This document shows positions 27,201 to 34,881 of a DNA stretch of 64,000 nt, one piece after another (positions within the stretch are counted from its first letter, which is position 1; the number at the start of each line of letters is the position of its first letter). The stretch comes from Porphyromonas crevioricanis. Lineage in GTDB: Bacteria > Bacteroidota > Bacteroidia > Bacteroidales > Porphyromonadaceae. The stretch lies in the NCBI RefSeq assembly GCF_900167225.1, contig NZ_FUXH01000008.1, forward strand, positions 1 through 64,000, read 5' to 3'. The notes under the pieces were generated by a model, which worked only from the letters and a program-made list of their open reading frames with translations, was not told the DNA's origin and made no database searches. Position numbers and translations under genes: made by a program.

Positions 27201-27894
27201 CAAACCCCAATCCGGCAAGCCTTCCCGTCTCAAAAGCAGGCACCAAAAAGACGACATACTCCGTGAATGGTTTCAGATCTCCTCCGGCACGTAACGCCAG
27301 CAATCGTGAGAAGACCGGAGTCTCTTTTGAAAATCCTTGAGCGTGCGCAGTCTTCCAAGAATCTTCTTGAGAAGGGAAAATGCTCTTGTATACCTCTTCT
27401 CCGGAAATACTGAATGAAACGTAGTTCAAATCCCCGGATTTTTTCTCAGCACAAAGATTTTTCTCACATACAAGCAATGCCAACCACGGTCGGATCCGAT
27501 TATCAGCATTAGGCTTAACAGGAGAAAAACGCCAAGGGAAATCCGGCTCCCAGAACTCGATATAGGGCAAATACTGGGGAGGCATTGATGTACTCAGAGG
27601 CTTAGGAGTCACCTTGGAAATAGCCTGATCTAATACCTGTGTAATGTCGCTTGGGCCAACAAACTGAATTTCCTTGGTCTTAATGATTGTAGATTTTTCT
27701 TCATCTCCGTCCTGCGAAGCAGTGTCTGTATTCAAGAAGTGAGCTTCGAGAAACAGTGCGGCCCGATGCTTTGTCAACCAAAGATCCTTCTGAATCTCAG
27801 ATGTTGTGAGCTTATCCTCCTCGGCAATCCTATTTCCCAATCCTTTCTTAACCCAAGGGAAATAGTATGTGGTTGCGTATTTTTCCATCTTCAT
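24208..27894 (-). CDS. Giant conserved hypothetical protein, 1228 aa, with RPWLALLV and GRLAGLG motifs (operon gene 2)
   Basis: The N-terminal 300 residues hold signatures I recall from uncharacterised proteins of many phyla: LPYIEFWEPDFPWRFSP (about 107-123), RPWLALLVCE (about 133-142), YVVFLVPAFETGRLAGLG (about 213-230) and AHAWESS. The remainder is mostly helical, with a charged coiled-coil-like stretch at about 905-935 (ERKNAERLKKEQTRQ). The last ~150 residues look beta-rich. There is no signal peptide or membrane segment. Translation starts at an ATG 14 nt after the DUF6603 gene; a second ATG two codons later is equally possible. Next to the 1588-residue gene, which starts 13 nt downstream, it belongs to one translational unit. 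No function can be assigned. Confidence 0.75.
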   Translation of the reverse strand: MKMEKYATTYYFPWVKKGLGNRIAEEDKLTTSEIQKDLWLTKHRAALFLEAHFLNTDTASQDGDEEKSTIIKTKEIQFVGPSDITQVLDQAISKVTPKPLSTSMPPQYLPYIEFWEPDFPWRFSPVKPNADNRIRPWLALLVCEKNLCAEKKSGDLNYVSFSISGEEVYKSIFPSQEDSWKTAHAQGFSKETPVFSRLLALRAGGDLKPFTEYVVFLVPAFETGRLAGLGFDTEKVKDTTAQAHAWESSFEEQKTMHPRPFDFPVYHSWSFVTGQDSFDKMAEDLRVWTEAKTFIDVDITKMGEGVSFDTLGEDERPERRSIQMPAAVSSLNRKDEQCFPAPDGTFREGTVYRRLKNLLSGSPVLIENKDILSGENEREEIGGVDDDPWVVPPLYGAKHIFATSVDERDNQKSGTSWFSQLNLDIHYRAVAGLGKKIVRKFQEEFVDRAWKQVEDIQALNVELYRRLASANVTTSLQNKVSVVMENGEKHPDYMSTMLQYFRGMPQTQEILRDRNIPRAYARASFQSMTEALARIQSSVDPKSIMQNIAEAQIFRLADYKIPELPSVHQFRSHTNSIFAILSKEIFDQYLTGYFDYQRLKIDEWHFQSTIPAETRTNPVRNDQDFENGLRIATVPKDNQEYLWHYLNYEATRTHCGEKQDLCMEIIRKFLDGEFSRHGILGVTRAYKNKYSVGSNPFHGTVLSNIVAVDDQLYAEAFGSEKGLTRIGGEDGWYFLSRRLLKNGQAIEVQYREHATSFFRDPLKEVALTPGELIGRLKREIDGIVTRSGSASGENYRFNLTGQWKQMMEKWKNFLGFGPNSNSLSQGYDILRERIYDYFKNTPIGFTLHLDKYDKKDMQCFDSIQDYIVFLRDCNDNGTNDYLRAWKQLDECVKVIEIRKDALNAAEIKERKNAERLKKEQTRQMQSNYNGFKDNLILERVREIVSEYMSEFFAETLSGRKLRESYVNELLRSKFPVMAYPIFPEPTYHYLRLLSDKFILPCVDALPDNSVVLMRTNESFVEAFLCGMNTEMGKELLWREYPTDQRGSYFRKFWDSETSREDIRNDNFFDVRPLHTWTGKIGENHASTKAGLLLFVVKGRLMKQYPMTKVYLHKASADKFKPGVITFAESADEADRSIIRPVSEAFLRDDIYVVGFKANFDQLLGNPAKGDYGYLLTFEEDVQDLSFEKNPTDSEQFIRAKDAAIAGMILKNDATLYGKHLSLFIPNPS

Positions 27895-27908
27895 GCAAGG
27901 ATTGTGCT

Positions 27909-30900
27909 TTATACGTTTTCGAGTTGGTCAATGAAAGTACGAGCCTTTCGCTTTAATGTGCAATCTGATTGCAGTATATATCGGCGAATGCCTTCTGCAT
28001 TCCTCCTTTGGGAAGAAGAATGTTTTCTGTTCATTATTTCTTTAGAAAATTTACGTGTTAGAGGATCAGAAGGACCGTTTACATTCCTCAAAGCAGATAT
28101 CCCCATCTTACGAGTGGATAATGCTTCCCGAGTACTCCATTCGGTTTGGGATGTCTCCACAGAATATCTCTGCCACTTAGTCCATACATCATCGTCCAAG
28201 AACTGGCAAACACGCTCTTGAGCTGGTTTGACTTCCACTCCCTCCCCTTTCTCTTCCTGCAATCCATGGGTCAGAATAAAACCAGACTTCATCTTCTGGT
28301 AAGAAGGGGCTGCCAATTTTTCCTCATCGGTCAGATCTTTGATTAGTGCGGGGGCGAAGGAAGTGGACAGGAACTCATAGTCGTCCTCCTTTGTAAGCTC
28401 TATTCCGGAAATGCAGAGCTTTTCCATCTCGATCTGACAAACATCACCGGGTTCAGCCTCACCATACTTCTCCATTCGTTCTCCGAGTGGCACACCACTT
28501 TGGCTGAAAGCGATTGTATCAGACGGCTTCGCGACCAGTCCTTCAGATTCGATTTCGGAGAAGGAAACCAGTCTATCGACCACATCGTTTGAGAAAACTT
28601 GCCAGTTGGTGTTGTCAGTAAAGCCGGCTTCAAAGATGGGGAATATAGAGATGTACTTTTTTTCGCTGCCTTCCAGAGCTCTACCCCAAGTCTTACTAAA
28701 ATGTGCACGTTTTTTGACGAATAGGATCCGGAAAGTAGCTTCTCCAGAGGCATGCCATCTTGCAGGTCCACTCAATTCCAGAGCAATACCTACTGCGAGC
28801 AATGTGATTCCACAACATTTTACCTTCACTCCCGCAGATCCTTCGACCATAAATAGGAAGGGGTTGAACTGGAACAACGCATTAAACTCAAAGAAGCCTG
28901 AGATAGAACAGATGTATAGGTTGATGTCCATTTCCATCCTTGCTCCAAACTGGACGGTATTGGACGTGACCGCAAAGTAAGTATCGAGGGAGAATTTGAG
29001 CACGGAATAATTCAACTTCATTCCGATTCTCCGCATATCACGGACATTAAAACCAGCTTCCGGCTTGTACTTAGGATGGAATCCTCCCGCCGAGAAAAGG
29101 AAGCCCTTGGTATCACCGGCCCAGTACATCCGGAAGGCCACATCGCCATAAAGGTCAATGCCTACGATGTGAGAATCAACTAGCGAAGCATCGAAGGAGA
29201 GGCCCTTGCTAAAATCAATCATCCCGAAGAAGTAGACATTGAGCGACAGAAGCCAATCCAAAGACTTCGAAAGGCCGATATGCATTCCTCCGGCGATAAT
29301 TATCACGACTGGATCAGGGGCCTGAATGAAAAGCCCTGCATCTATCTCCATAACATCTGAGAAGGTGATTCGGGTCATGAAACCGAAAAAGACTTGTTCT
29401 TCTTGAGTCGGGAAATAAGTCGTGATATTACCCAGTATCGTATCCAAATGTTGGGCAATGTCGTCTATGAAGAGTACGGCACCCAAAGTTCCATCTCGAG
29501 TAGCACTGATGAGTCTATCTTGGTCAATCCGTCTATTGATACCCAGAGATCCACCGATCTTGGTCAACTGAAAGCCCATTCCAAGTTGGATTCCCGGTTT
29601 GAAAGTCGTGCTCAGTGCAGCCATAAAAGAGAACCCCTTGCTACCATCAGGCATACGCATGCGGAAAAGAAGGAGTGCATCCACGCTACAGAGATTCAAG
29701 ACTCCGATACTAATTGCTCCCAGAAACTCCTCTTTCTCCTTACTCCATTTGATGATTCCGGCACCGGTTACAGCCTTGGTATCAATAGAAATCCCTATTC
29801 CATCGGGGAAACTGAAATGCGGTCTAATGTCGAAGTCTCCAAATCCACCTTTGTCATTAAAGACATTGACATCTATTCCAAATCCAAGATCTGCGAACGA
29901 AATGGCTATTCCATGAAAATCAGCGGTAAAAGAGGAATTGAAATCCGCAAGCAGATTGTTGCTGGGACCTCCTCCCAATTCTATCATCAAATTGTTGAAT
30001 TTCACGAAATTCAGGTCCACATTCTTGTCCAAAGGAATCTGGACAAGGTAATCACCATTGATCCGAAATCCGTCTTTAACACTATACCCGATATCCAATG
30101 ACTCCAAGCCAACTTTGATAGGCTTCTTGAATATCTTGGCAAAGAAGTCATTCATACTGGCCAAAAACAAATTCAGCTCCAAGTCGCGTAGACTTCCGAG
30201 GTACCCCGCATCAAACCCTTCGTTGTATCCAACGTAAATCTTCTGAGGGTAGTCCATGATGGAGAGTGAAGCAATGCTATCGTCTTCATCAGAAATCTTG
30301 TCAGGGTCGGGTCCAAAGATCATCAACTTGTTGTTCTCTGTCCGGGAAAACAGCAACTCGAGATAAGCCTTGAGCGAACCAGAGACTTCGTCCAGAGGGA
30401 TGATAGAAGGTAACCGGTCTCCGGGCTTTGTTGTAAGGAATACTCCCAACTTCTGCGAATCCTGAAGTTTTTTCTTGGCATCCTCATCAACGCGCTCAAA
30501 ATCGAAGTCTCCGTTCATGCTTTCGGAAGCACCAAGTTTTAGCTTATGATTGGCTCCGAGATTGATTTCTACTCCAAAATCACCGGAAATCATAGGTAGG
30601 AGATACAATCCAGCCTTATCGCTTTCTCCAATCTTCCGAGATCCTACGAATGCAATAATCTTAATGGACACATTGCCTGATATGGATGAAGAAGAGGGTT
30701 TCTGTGAAGAGGCATACTCATAAAGAGTTACACAGAGGAACTTATTTTTGACATCTAACGAATATGGAGGAAGTTTGACTGCTCCAAAATCGAAATCTGG
30801 CAAATCGACCAGCTCCCTGAAATACTTCTTCACGCTTGTGGGTACAGCCTTATAGAACTTGATCGCAAATCGGAGACCATCTTGCCAAGAATCAATCTCC

Positions 30901-33467
30901 GCAGCTTCCTGAGGAATAGCAATCAACTGTTCGGCAAACTTGAGATTTTCGGGATTGAACAACTTCTCGTACTCTCTCAAGTCCGGAATATTGGGTAGAT
31001 TCCTCCTGATACTGGCAACAGCCTTGGGCAACAACTCTTCTCTAAGCCAAGTCTTCACCGCCTTCTCAATGGCATTCTTGTACGGTTTGAGGATATTGTT
31101 GTAGAGAGATGTGAGGAGATGATCAAGATAAGCTCTGAACACATCTACAGAAAAAGATTTGAGCTTATCCGGATAGTCATCGACTGTATTGCTGACAGAC
31201 CTCAATGTACCCCTTATCTGAGAAGACTCAGTCAAGGATGTCACAGTTGATTCAACAGCTGTCAAGAACTTGTCATAATAAAGAGGTCCAAAGTCCGGCA
31301 AAATTTCTTCTATTGCGTCCCTGAAGATCTCGAAGTATCTGTAGATATTGAACCCCGAGAAGGGATTGTTCGGCAAACCTCCTTTGAGCAATTTTTCGAT
31401 TACATCTCTCCCATATTTCTCGACATCTTTGACAGAAGAGGGAATATTCTCCGTCTGCTTTTCGAATTCCTCTCCAAGATCATCAATCACACCTTTGAGT
31501 CTATTCCTCCAGACTTCCTCTTCGAAAAGTGCCCTTGCCATTTTATCCATGGATTGGAGCAATGGTCGGAAGTTATTAAGAAGAACATTGGCATCCTTTG
31601 CTCCCGAAACAACAATGGCTTTTCCCCAAGCATCAGGATCAACATTTTTAAACAACTCGTGCTCCGCTGCCTTCTCCTTTAGTATACGAATGAAAGGATC
31701 TACAAAAGCGCGCTCGAAAAATTCATTATTGATATCTAATTTCGAATCGAACAGAAGTCTTTCAATGTCAGAGCTGCCCTCTGTAATGAGGAGATCAATT
31801 TCTTTCCTGACGCCACTGGACAGAGAGTCGAACACAGATTTGGCCTCGTTCTTTGCATTCTTGTAGGCTTCTGTCAATTCCTGCCTGACAGCAGTCCCAA
31901 ACTCAGAAATGACCTTTAAGACATCAAAAATGAAATCTCGGAATTTCTCCAGATTCTTAACAGCCTCAGTATTGGATATTTGAGCTCCAAAATCTTTGAT
32001 CTTTTCGCTGATACGGATCAGGAGTTCATGCAAAAACTGTTGGATGTCCTCAATATTCGGAACCTGCGGATTGAAGGCTCGCATCACCTTCAAAACTTTT
32101 TCCATCAAATTGATGGCATCATCATAGCTTTCAATAGGGTAAATCTCCCTCAGATAATCAATAGGATCAGTGAACAAGCGTTTTAAGCGTGACCACCTAA
32201 TCACTTGGATCTCGACAGTCGGTGCGGTTGCCTTCATTTTCGCAACTGCATCAGAAAGAAGATCATTTACCTCCCTGACAGATTTCTTTGCATCAGACAA
32301 AATTGCCTGAAAGTCCTGCGAAACAAGATCTATATCTGCCCGAATGCACGAATAGGGAAGTTCGATAGAATTAGGAATGTATTTGGCAACCTTGATAGTC
32401 TCTTTATCAAAGACCTTAAGGAAATCCAACACAACATAGATCTTGTTCAGAATATTAGCGAATTGGTTGTAGTCATCAAACAATTCGTTGCCCAATTCCT
32501 CCAACCTAGCCTTGGCGGTCTTGAGTCTTGCTGTCAAATCAGAACTTACTTCCCTAACCGCTTGCAGGCCTTTTTCTTTAGCTGCTTTCGCAAGTTCTTC
32601 CGCCCTGTCACATAACTGACTTTCAAGCTCTGCTATTTCCTTTTCGAGGGCTTTGATCTCATCGACAACTTCGCTAACAGGGCGAGTTAAATGCTCCTCA
32701 ATACCTTCTCTGATATATTTAGAAATGTCTGAAGCTCCGTCGACAAGAGCACAGATATCGTCTGAGAATACGTCCTTGGCATTGCTCAGGATAGTTATGA
32801 GGATATGATCCAGAATTCGATCTGCAAATTCCTTATTGAAAAAGTTGTCATCAAGGAAATCCAGAAAACCCTCATATTCAGAAACCAGCTTCTCCCCCTC
32901 TATATCTTTGAATTTACGGACTATGTCAAAAAGATCTACAATTAGCTCCAGAAGACTGTAAATATTGCCAAGAAGCCCTTCATCTGTTGGTACTTCAGAG
33001 TCTCCCAATCCTCCCTGGTCATACAGTTTTTTGGCAGCCGTCAGAAAAGACGCTGCTTTCGATCCGGCAGAAGATGGATTGGTCAGAACCAAATCAATCT
33101 CACTCTTCCAGTCGACTGTTGTAGAGAGACTTTGCACCACATTCCCAAGTTTGACCAAAACAGCCATGCAAGATTTGACCAAATCGAACAATTCTCTATT
33201 CTTCTCAAACTGTGAGAGATCGTAACCAAGTCTATGGAAAAGGCCGTTGACATAGTCCTCAAATTTGAATTTTCCGGATTCTACTTCGGACAGGAAATCT
33301 TTGGGAGAATAATCCTCCAACTCAGATTTGTCCGGCATATATTCAGAGATATTCTGAAGCAGATCCTTCAAAAGAGCTTCTTTGCTCTTAGATAGCACAA
33401 GTCCAATTTTTGAGAGTATTCTCTCAGCTCCTTGCAGGGAGGTGGGATGAGTAGGGAGGGCACTCAT
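27909..33467 (-). CDS. DUF6603-type giant protein, 1852 aa (operon gene 1)
   Basis: This is the first and largest gene of the operon. The N-terminal half (about 1-900) is rich in charged helices, with a clear coiled-coil at about 265-325 (LEKEIAELESQL, LTARLKTAKARLEEL). From about 900 the composition turns to beta-strand with many Gly, Asp and aromatic residues. Motifs of DUF6603 appear in order: MGFQLTKIGGSLGINRR (about 1295-1311), FFGFMTRITFSD (about 1350), PDPVVIIIAGGMHIGL (about 1372-1387) and FSAGGFHPKY (about 1455-1465). The C-terminal ~200 residues are polar and may be a linker or attachment arm. There is no signal peptide, so it is probably cytosolic unless carried by an unknown route. 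DUF6603 has no established function that I know of. Confidence 0.8.
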   Translation of the reverse strand: MSALPTHPTSLQGAERILSKIGLVLSKSKEALLKDLLQNISEYMPDKSELEDYSPKDFLSEVESGKFKFEDYVNGLFHRLGYDLSQFEKNRELFDLVKSCMAVLVKLGNVVQSLSTTVDWKSEIDLVLTNPSSAGSKAASFLTAAKKLYDQGGLGDSEVPTDEGLLGNIYSLLELIVDLFDIVRKFKDIEGEKLVSEYEGFLDFLDDNFFNKEFADRILDHILITILSNAKDVFSDDICALVDGASDISKYIREGIEEHLTRPVSEVVDEIKALEKEIAELESQLCDRAEELAKAAKEKGLQAVREVSSDLTARLKTAKARLEELGNELFDDYNQFANILNKIYVVLDFLKVFDKETIKVAKYIPNSIELPYSCIRADIDLVSQDFQAILSDAKKSVREVNDLLSDAVAKMKATAPTVEIQVIRWSRLKRLFTDPIDYLREIYPIESYDDAINLMEKVLKVMRAFNPQVPNIEDIQQFLHELLIRISEKIKDFGAQISNTEAVKNLEKFRDFIFDVLKVISEFGTAVRQELTEAYKNAKNEAKSVFDSLSSGVRKEIDLLITEGSSDIERLLFDSKLDINNEFFERAFVDPFIRILKEKAAEHELFKNVDPDAWGKAIVVSGAKDANVLLNNFRPLLQSMDKMARALFEEEVWRNRLKGVIDDLGEEFEKQTENIPSSVKDVEKYGRDVIEKLLKGGLPNNPFSGFNIYRYFEIFRDAIEEILPDFGPLYYDKFLTAVESTVTSLTESSQIRGTLRSVSNTVDDYPDKLKSFSVDVFRAYLDHLLTSLYNNILKPYKNAIEKAVKTWLREELLPKAVASIRRNLPNIPDLREYEKLFNPENLKFAEQLIAIPQEAAEIDSWQDGLRFAIKFYKAVPTSVKKYFRELVDLPDFDFGAVKLPPYSLDVKNKFLCVTLYEYASSQKPSSSSISGNVSIKIIAFVGSRKIGESDKAGLYLLPMISGDFGVEINLGANHKLKLGASESMNGDFDFERVDEDAKKKLQDSQKLGVFLTTKPGDRLPSIIPLDEVSGSLKAYLELLFSRTENNKLMIFGPDPDKISDEDDSIASLSIMDYPQKIYVGYNEGFDAGYLGSLRDLELNLFLASMNDFFAKIFKKPIKVGLESLDIGYSVKDGFRINGDYLVQIPLDKNVDLNFVKFNNLMIELGGGPSNNLLADFNSSFTADFHGIAISFADLGFGIDVNVFNDKGGFGDFDIRPHFSFPDGIGISIDTKAVTGAGIIKWSKEKEEFLGAISIGVLNLCSVDALLLFRMRMPDGSKGFSFMAALSTTFKPGIQLGMGFQLTKIGGSLGINRRIDQDRLISATRDGTLGAVLFIDDIAQHLDTILGNITTYFPTQEEQVFFGFMTRITFSDVMEIDAGLFIQAPDPVVIIIAGGMHIGLSKSLDWLLSLNVYFFGMIDFSKGLSFDASLVDSHIVGIDLYGDVAFRMYWAGDTKGFLFSAGGFHPKYKPEAGFNVRDMRRIGMKLNYSVLKFSLDTYFAVTSNTVQFGARMEMDINLYICSISGFFEFNALFQFNPFLFMVEGSAGVKVKCCGITLLAVGIALELSGPARWHASGEATFRILFVKKRAHFSKTWGRALEGSEKKYISIFPIFEAGFTDNTNWQVFSNDVVDRLVSFSEIESEGLVAKPSDTIAFSQSGVPLGERMEKYGEAEPGDVCQIEMEKLCISGIELTKEDDYEFLSTSFAPALIKDLTDEEKLAAPSYQKMKSGFILTHGLQEEKGEGVEVKPAQERVCQFLDDDVWTKWQRYSVETSQTEWSTREALSTRKMGISALRNVNGPSDPLTRKFSKEIMNRKHSSSQRRNAEGIRRYILQSDCTLKRKARTFIDQLENV

Positions 33468-34065
33468 AGTTCTATAGATTTTGTCAATATCATCATCTAT
33501 TCAGGGAACACACTTTCGACACAAAACAAAACGAACAACTATCCCTTTGAATAGTAACAAAGCCTCAGTACAACAAGAAGAATCAACCTGACTCAGACAT
33601 CTGCAACTACTGCGAACTAACAACTAAAATCTCTCGTTCCCAAGAAGGAAGTCTCTCGTTAAATCCGCCAGCAGAGCCTATTTATCATTTTATGAAAAGG
33701 GAAAACTCCCTTCTCTCCTCTTCCAAGCTAAACTTAATGAAGTATCTCAAGACTCCAAATAAATCGCGAGGCTTAGGCTGGCTGGAAAGTCCCATTAAGG
33801 TATTCCTCTGTGTAGGCATAGCCATATCGTGTTATCTGCACGGTGTCACAAAGATATATTTTTTAATCCTACAAATCAAATATTGCAAAAACTGTCATCC
33901 AAAAGCAAGATTTGGCATCCAAGCTTCCACAAAAGAACTATTCGAGGTCAAATTATATATAGAAATCTTTGAAAAATAAGGAGATGTAGGAAAGAGGTAT
34001 TCTTCGGATAAAAGGAGGGAAGAATTTGGGGGGAAGCAAGGGACAAGGAATAAAATGGCTTGTAA
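33468..34065. other. Intergenic stretch upstream of the giant-gene operon
   Basis: About 600 nt separate the first operon gene from the hairpin next to the transposase remnant. The part nearest the gene (33468-33848) would be a leader of about 375 nt transcribed from the promoter at 33849-33880. I see no riboswitch or strong stem in it. A 95-codon frame on the plus strand (33692-33979) lacks a promoter, has no family resemblance and is not called. Confidence 0.5.
33849..33880 (-). promoter_or_regulatory. Promoter of the giant-gene operon
   Basis: On the minus strand TTTG (33880-33877), a 20-nt A/T-rich spacer and TATCTTTG (33856-33849) match the Bacteroidetes -33/-7 consensus exactly. Predicted transcription start is near 33842. 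It is the best promoter match in the island. Confidence 0.65.
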
Positions 34066-34108
34066 ATTACCCTTGCGGAGCTACATGAACGATCTCCGCA
34101 AGGGTAAT
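34066..34108. terminator. Perfect 15-bp hairpin beside the transposase remnant
   Basis: ATTACCCTTGCGGAG (34066-34080) and CTCCGCAAGGGTAAT (34094-34108) are perfectly complementary around a 13-nt loop. The hairpin lies just past the stop codon of the transposase remnant and upstream of the operon promoter. It may be a terminator that insulates the operon from IS transcription, though no T-tract follows on the minus strand. Confidence 0.45.
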
Positions 34109-34121
34109 AATATGTCTTATC

Positions 34122-34742
34122 CTATACACATAAGGACATAATTATCCCTGGTGTTCTGTATAGGTTAAAGGCGATGCTCTCAAGAATGTTTTGGGTATGG
34201 GTCTTTGCAAGCCCCCGGTAGCGACATCGTCCGCCATGAAACCTCCGACGAATATTGCCAAAGGCGTGTTCGATAGTAGTCCGTATCGGACTGATGGCTT
34301 TGTTTCGCTGTTTCTCTTGCTTGGTCAATGCCCTGTTGCGTTGTGCCTTGTGCATAATGCCATCTTGAAGGTGATGTGTTTGCAGGTACGAACGATTTTC
34401 TCGAGAAGCATATCCTTTGTCCGCCAGGATGGCTGTGCCTTGTGGAATGTTTATACTCTCCAATAGCGGAATAAGCTCCTTCGTATCACTGCGGTTCGCT
34501 GCAGTCGTTATCACCCTTTGAACAATGCCTTGAATATTGGTCAAACAATGCTTTTTGTATCCATAGTGATAACACTTTTGTTTGTACACCCAACGTGCTT
34601 ATTCATCCGTCCCTTTACGCTGACGGACAAGCTGTTTTTGATAATCCTCCGCCGCCTCTTTTTCCTGCTCGCTCCGATTGTCTTCCCTGTCGTCTGCGAC
34701 TTCAATCGTAATGCTTCCATTGGGTTTATAGAGACCTTTGCA
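34122..34742 (-). pseudogene. Degenerate IS5-family (IS1126/ISPg-like) transposase
   Basis: The conceptual product matches the C-terminal half of P. gingivalis IS5-family transposases (IS1031 group). It begins at PNGSITIEVADDRED, continues through YHYGYKKHCLTN and ADKGYASRENRSYL, and ends with the AISPIRTTIEHAFGNIRRRFHGG catalytic region. Two lesions are visible. The N-terminal half (DNA binding and the first catalytic Asp) is missing, the frame joining unrelated sequence at about 34730. An in-frame TAA (34599-34601) also replaces the Glu codon expected after KGTDE. The element therefore cannot transpose on its own. The join falls directly on a palindrome that looks like two fused IS ends. 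It marks the right flank of the giant-gene island. Confidence 0.85.
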
Positions 34743-34766
34743 CGGCAATTGGCCTGCAAAGGTCTC
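34731..34766. repeat. 36-bp palindrome of IS-end-like sequence at the right edge of the island
   Basis: GAGACCTTTGCA (34731-34742) and TGCAAAGGTCTC (34755-34766) form perfect 12-bp inverted repeats around CGGCAATTGGCC, itself nearly palindromic. The left end GAGACCTTTGCACG differs at one base from the element end at 16477-16490. It sits precisely at the truncation point of the transposase gene. I read it as joined terminal repeats left by a deletion or insertion; no target duplication is obvious. Confidence 0.5.
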
Positions 34767-34781
34767 AGATAATGTTTTTAC

Positions 34782-34830
34782 CGAAAAAGCCTCTAGCAAT
34801 CTCCTCATACTTAATCGAAAAAGATTGCTA
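34782..34830 (-). terminator. Terminator of the exported hypothetical protein gene
   Basis: On the minus strand TAGCAATCT (34830-34822) and AGATTGCTA (34802-34794) form a 9-bp stem, followed by GAGGCTTTTTC. It is about 50 nt after the stop codon at 34882. Confidence 0.6.
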
Positions 34831-34881
34831 AATGGCTACAAAAGTCAGGACCTTGCAACTAAGCCTAATACACAGCAAGTC

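Noticed and set aside
29394-30101. 235-codon plus-strand frame inside the DUF6603 gene
   Set aside because: Antisense shadow of a clearly coding region.
16644-33467. Idea that the giant operon is a contractile injection system, prophage or type VI cluster
   Set aside because: No sheath, tube, spike, baseplate, AAA remodeler, portal or terminase motifs are present in any of the five proteins.
33692-33979. 95-codon plus-strand frame upstream of the giant operon
   Set aside because: Overlaps the promoter and leader on the other strand and resembles nothing known.
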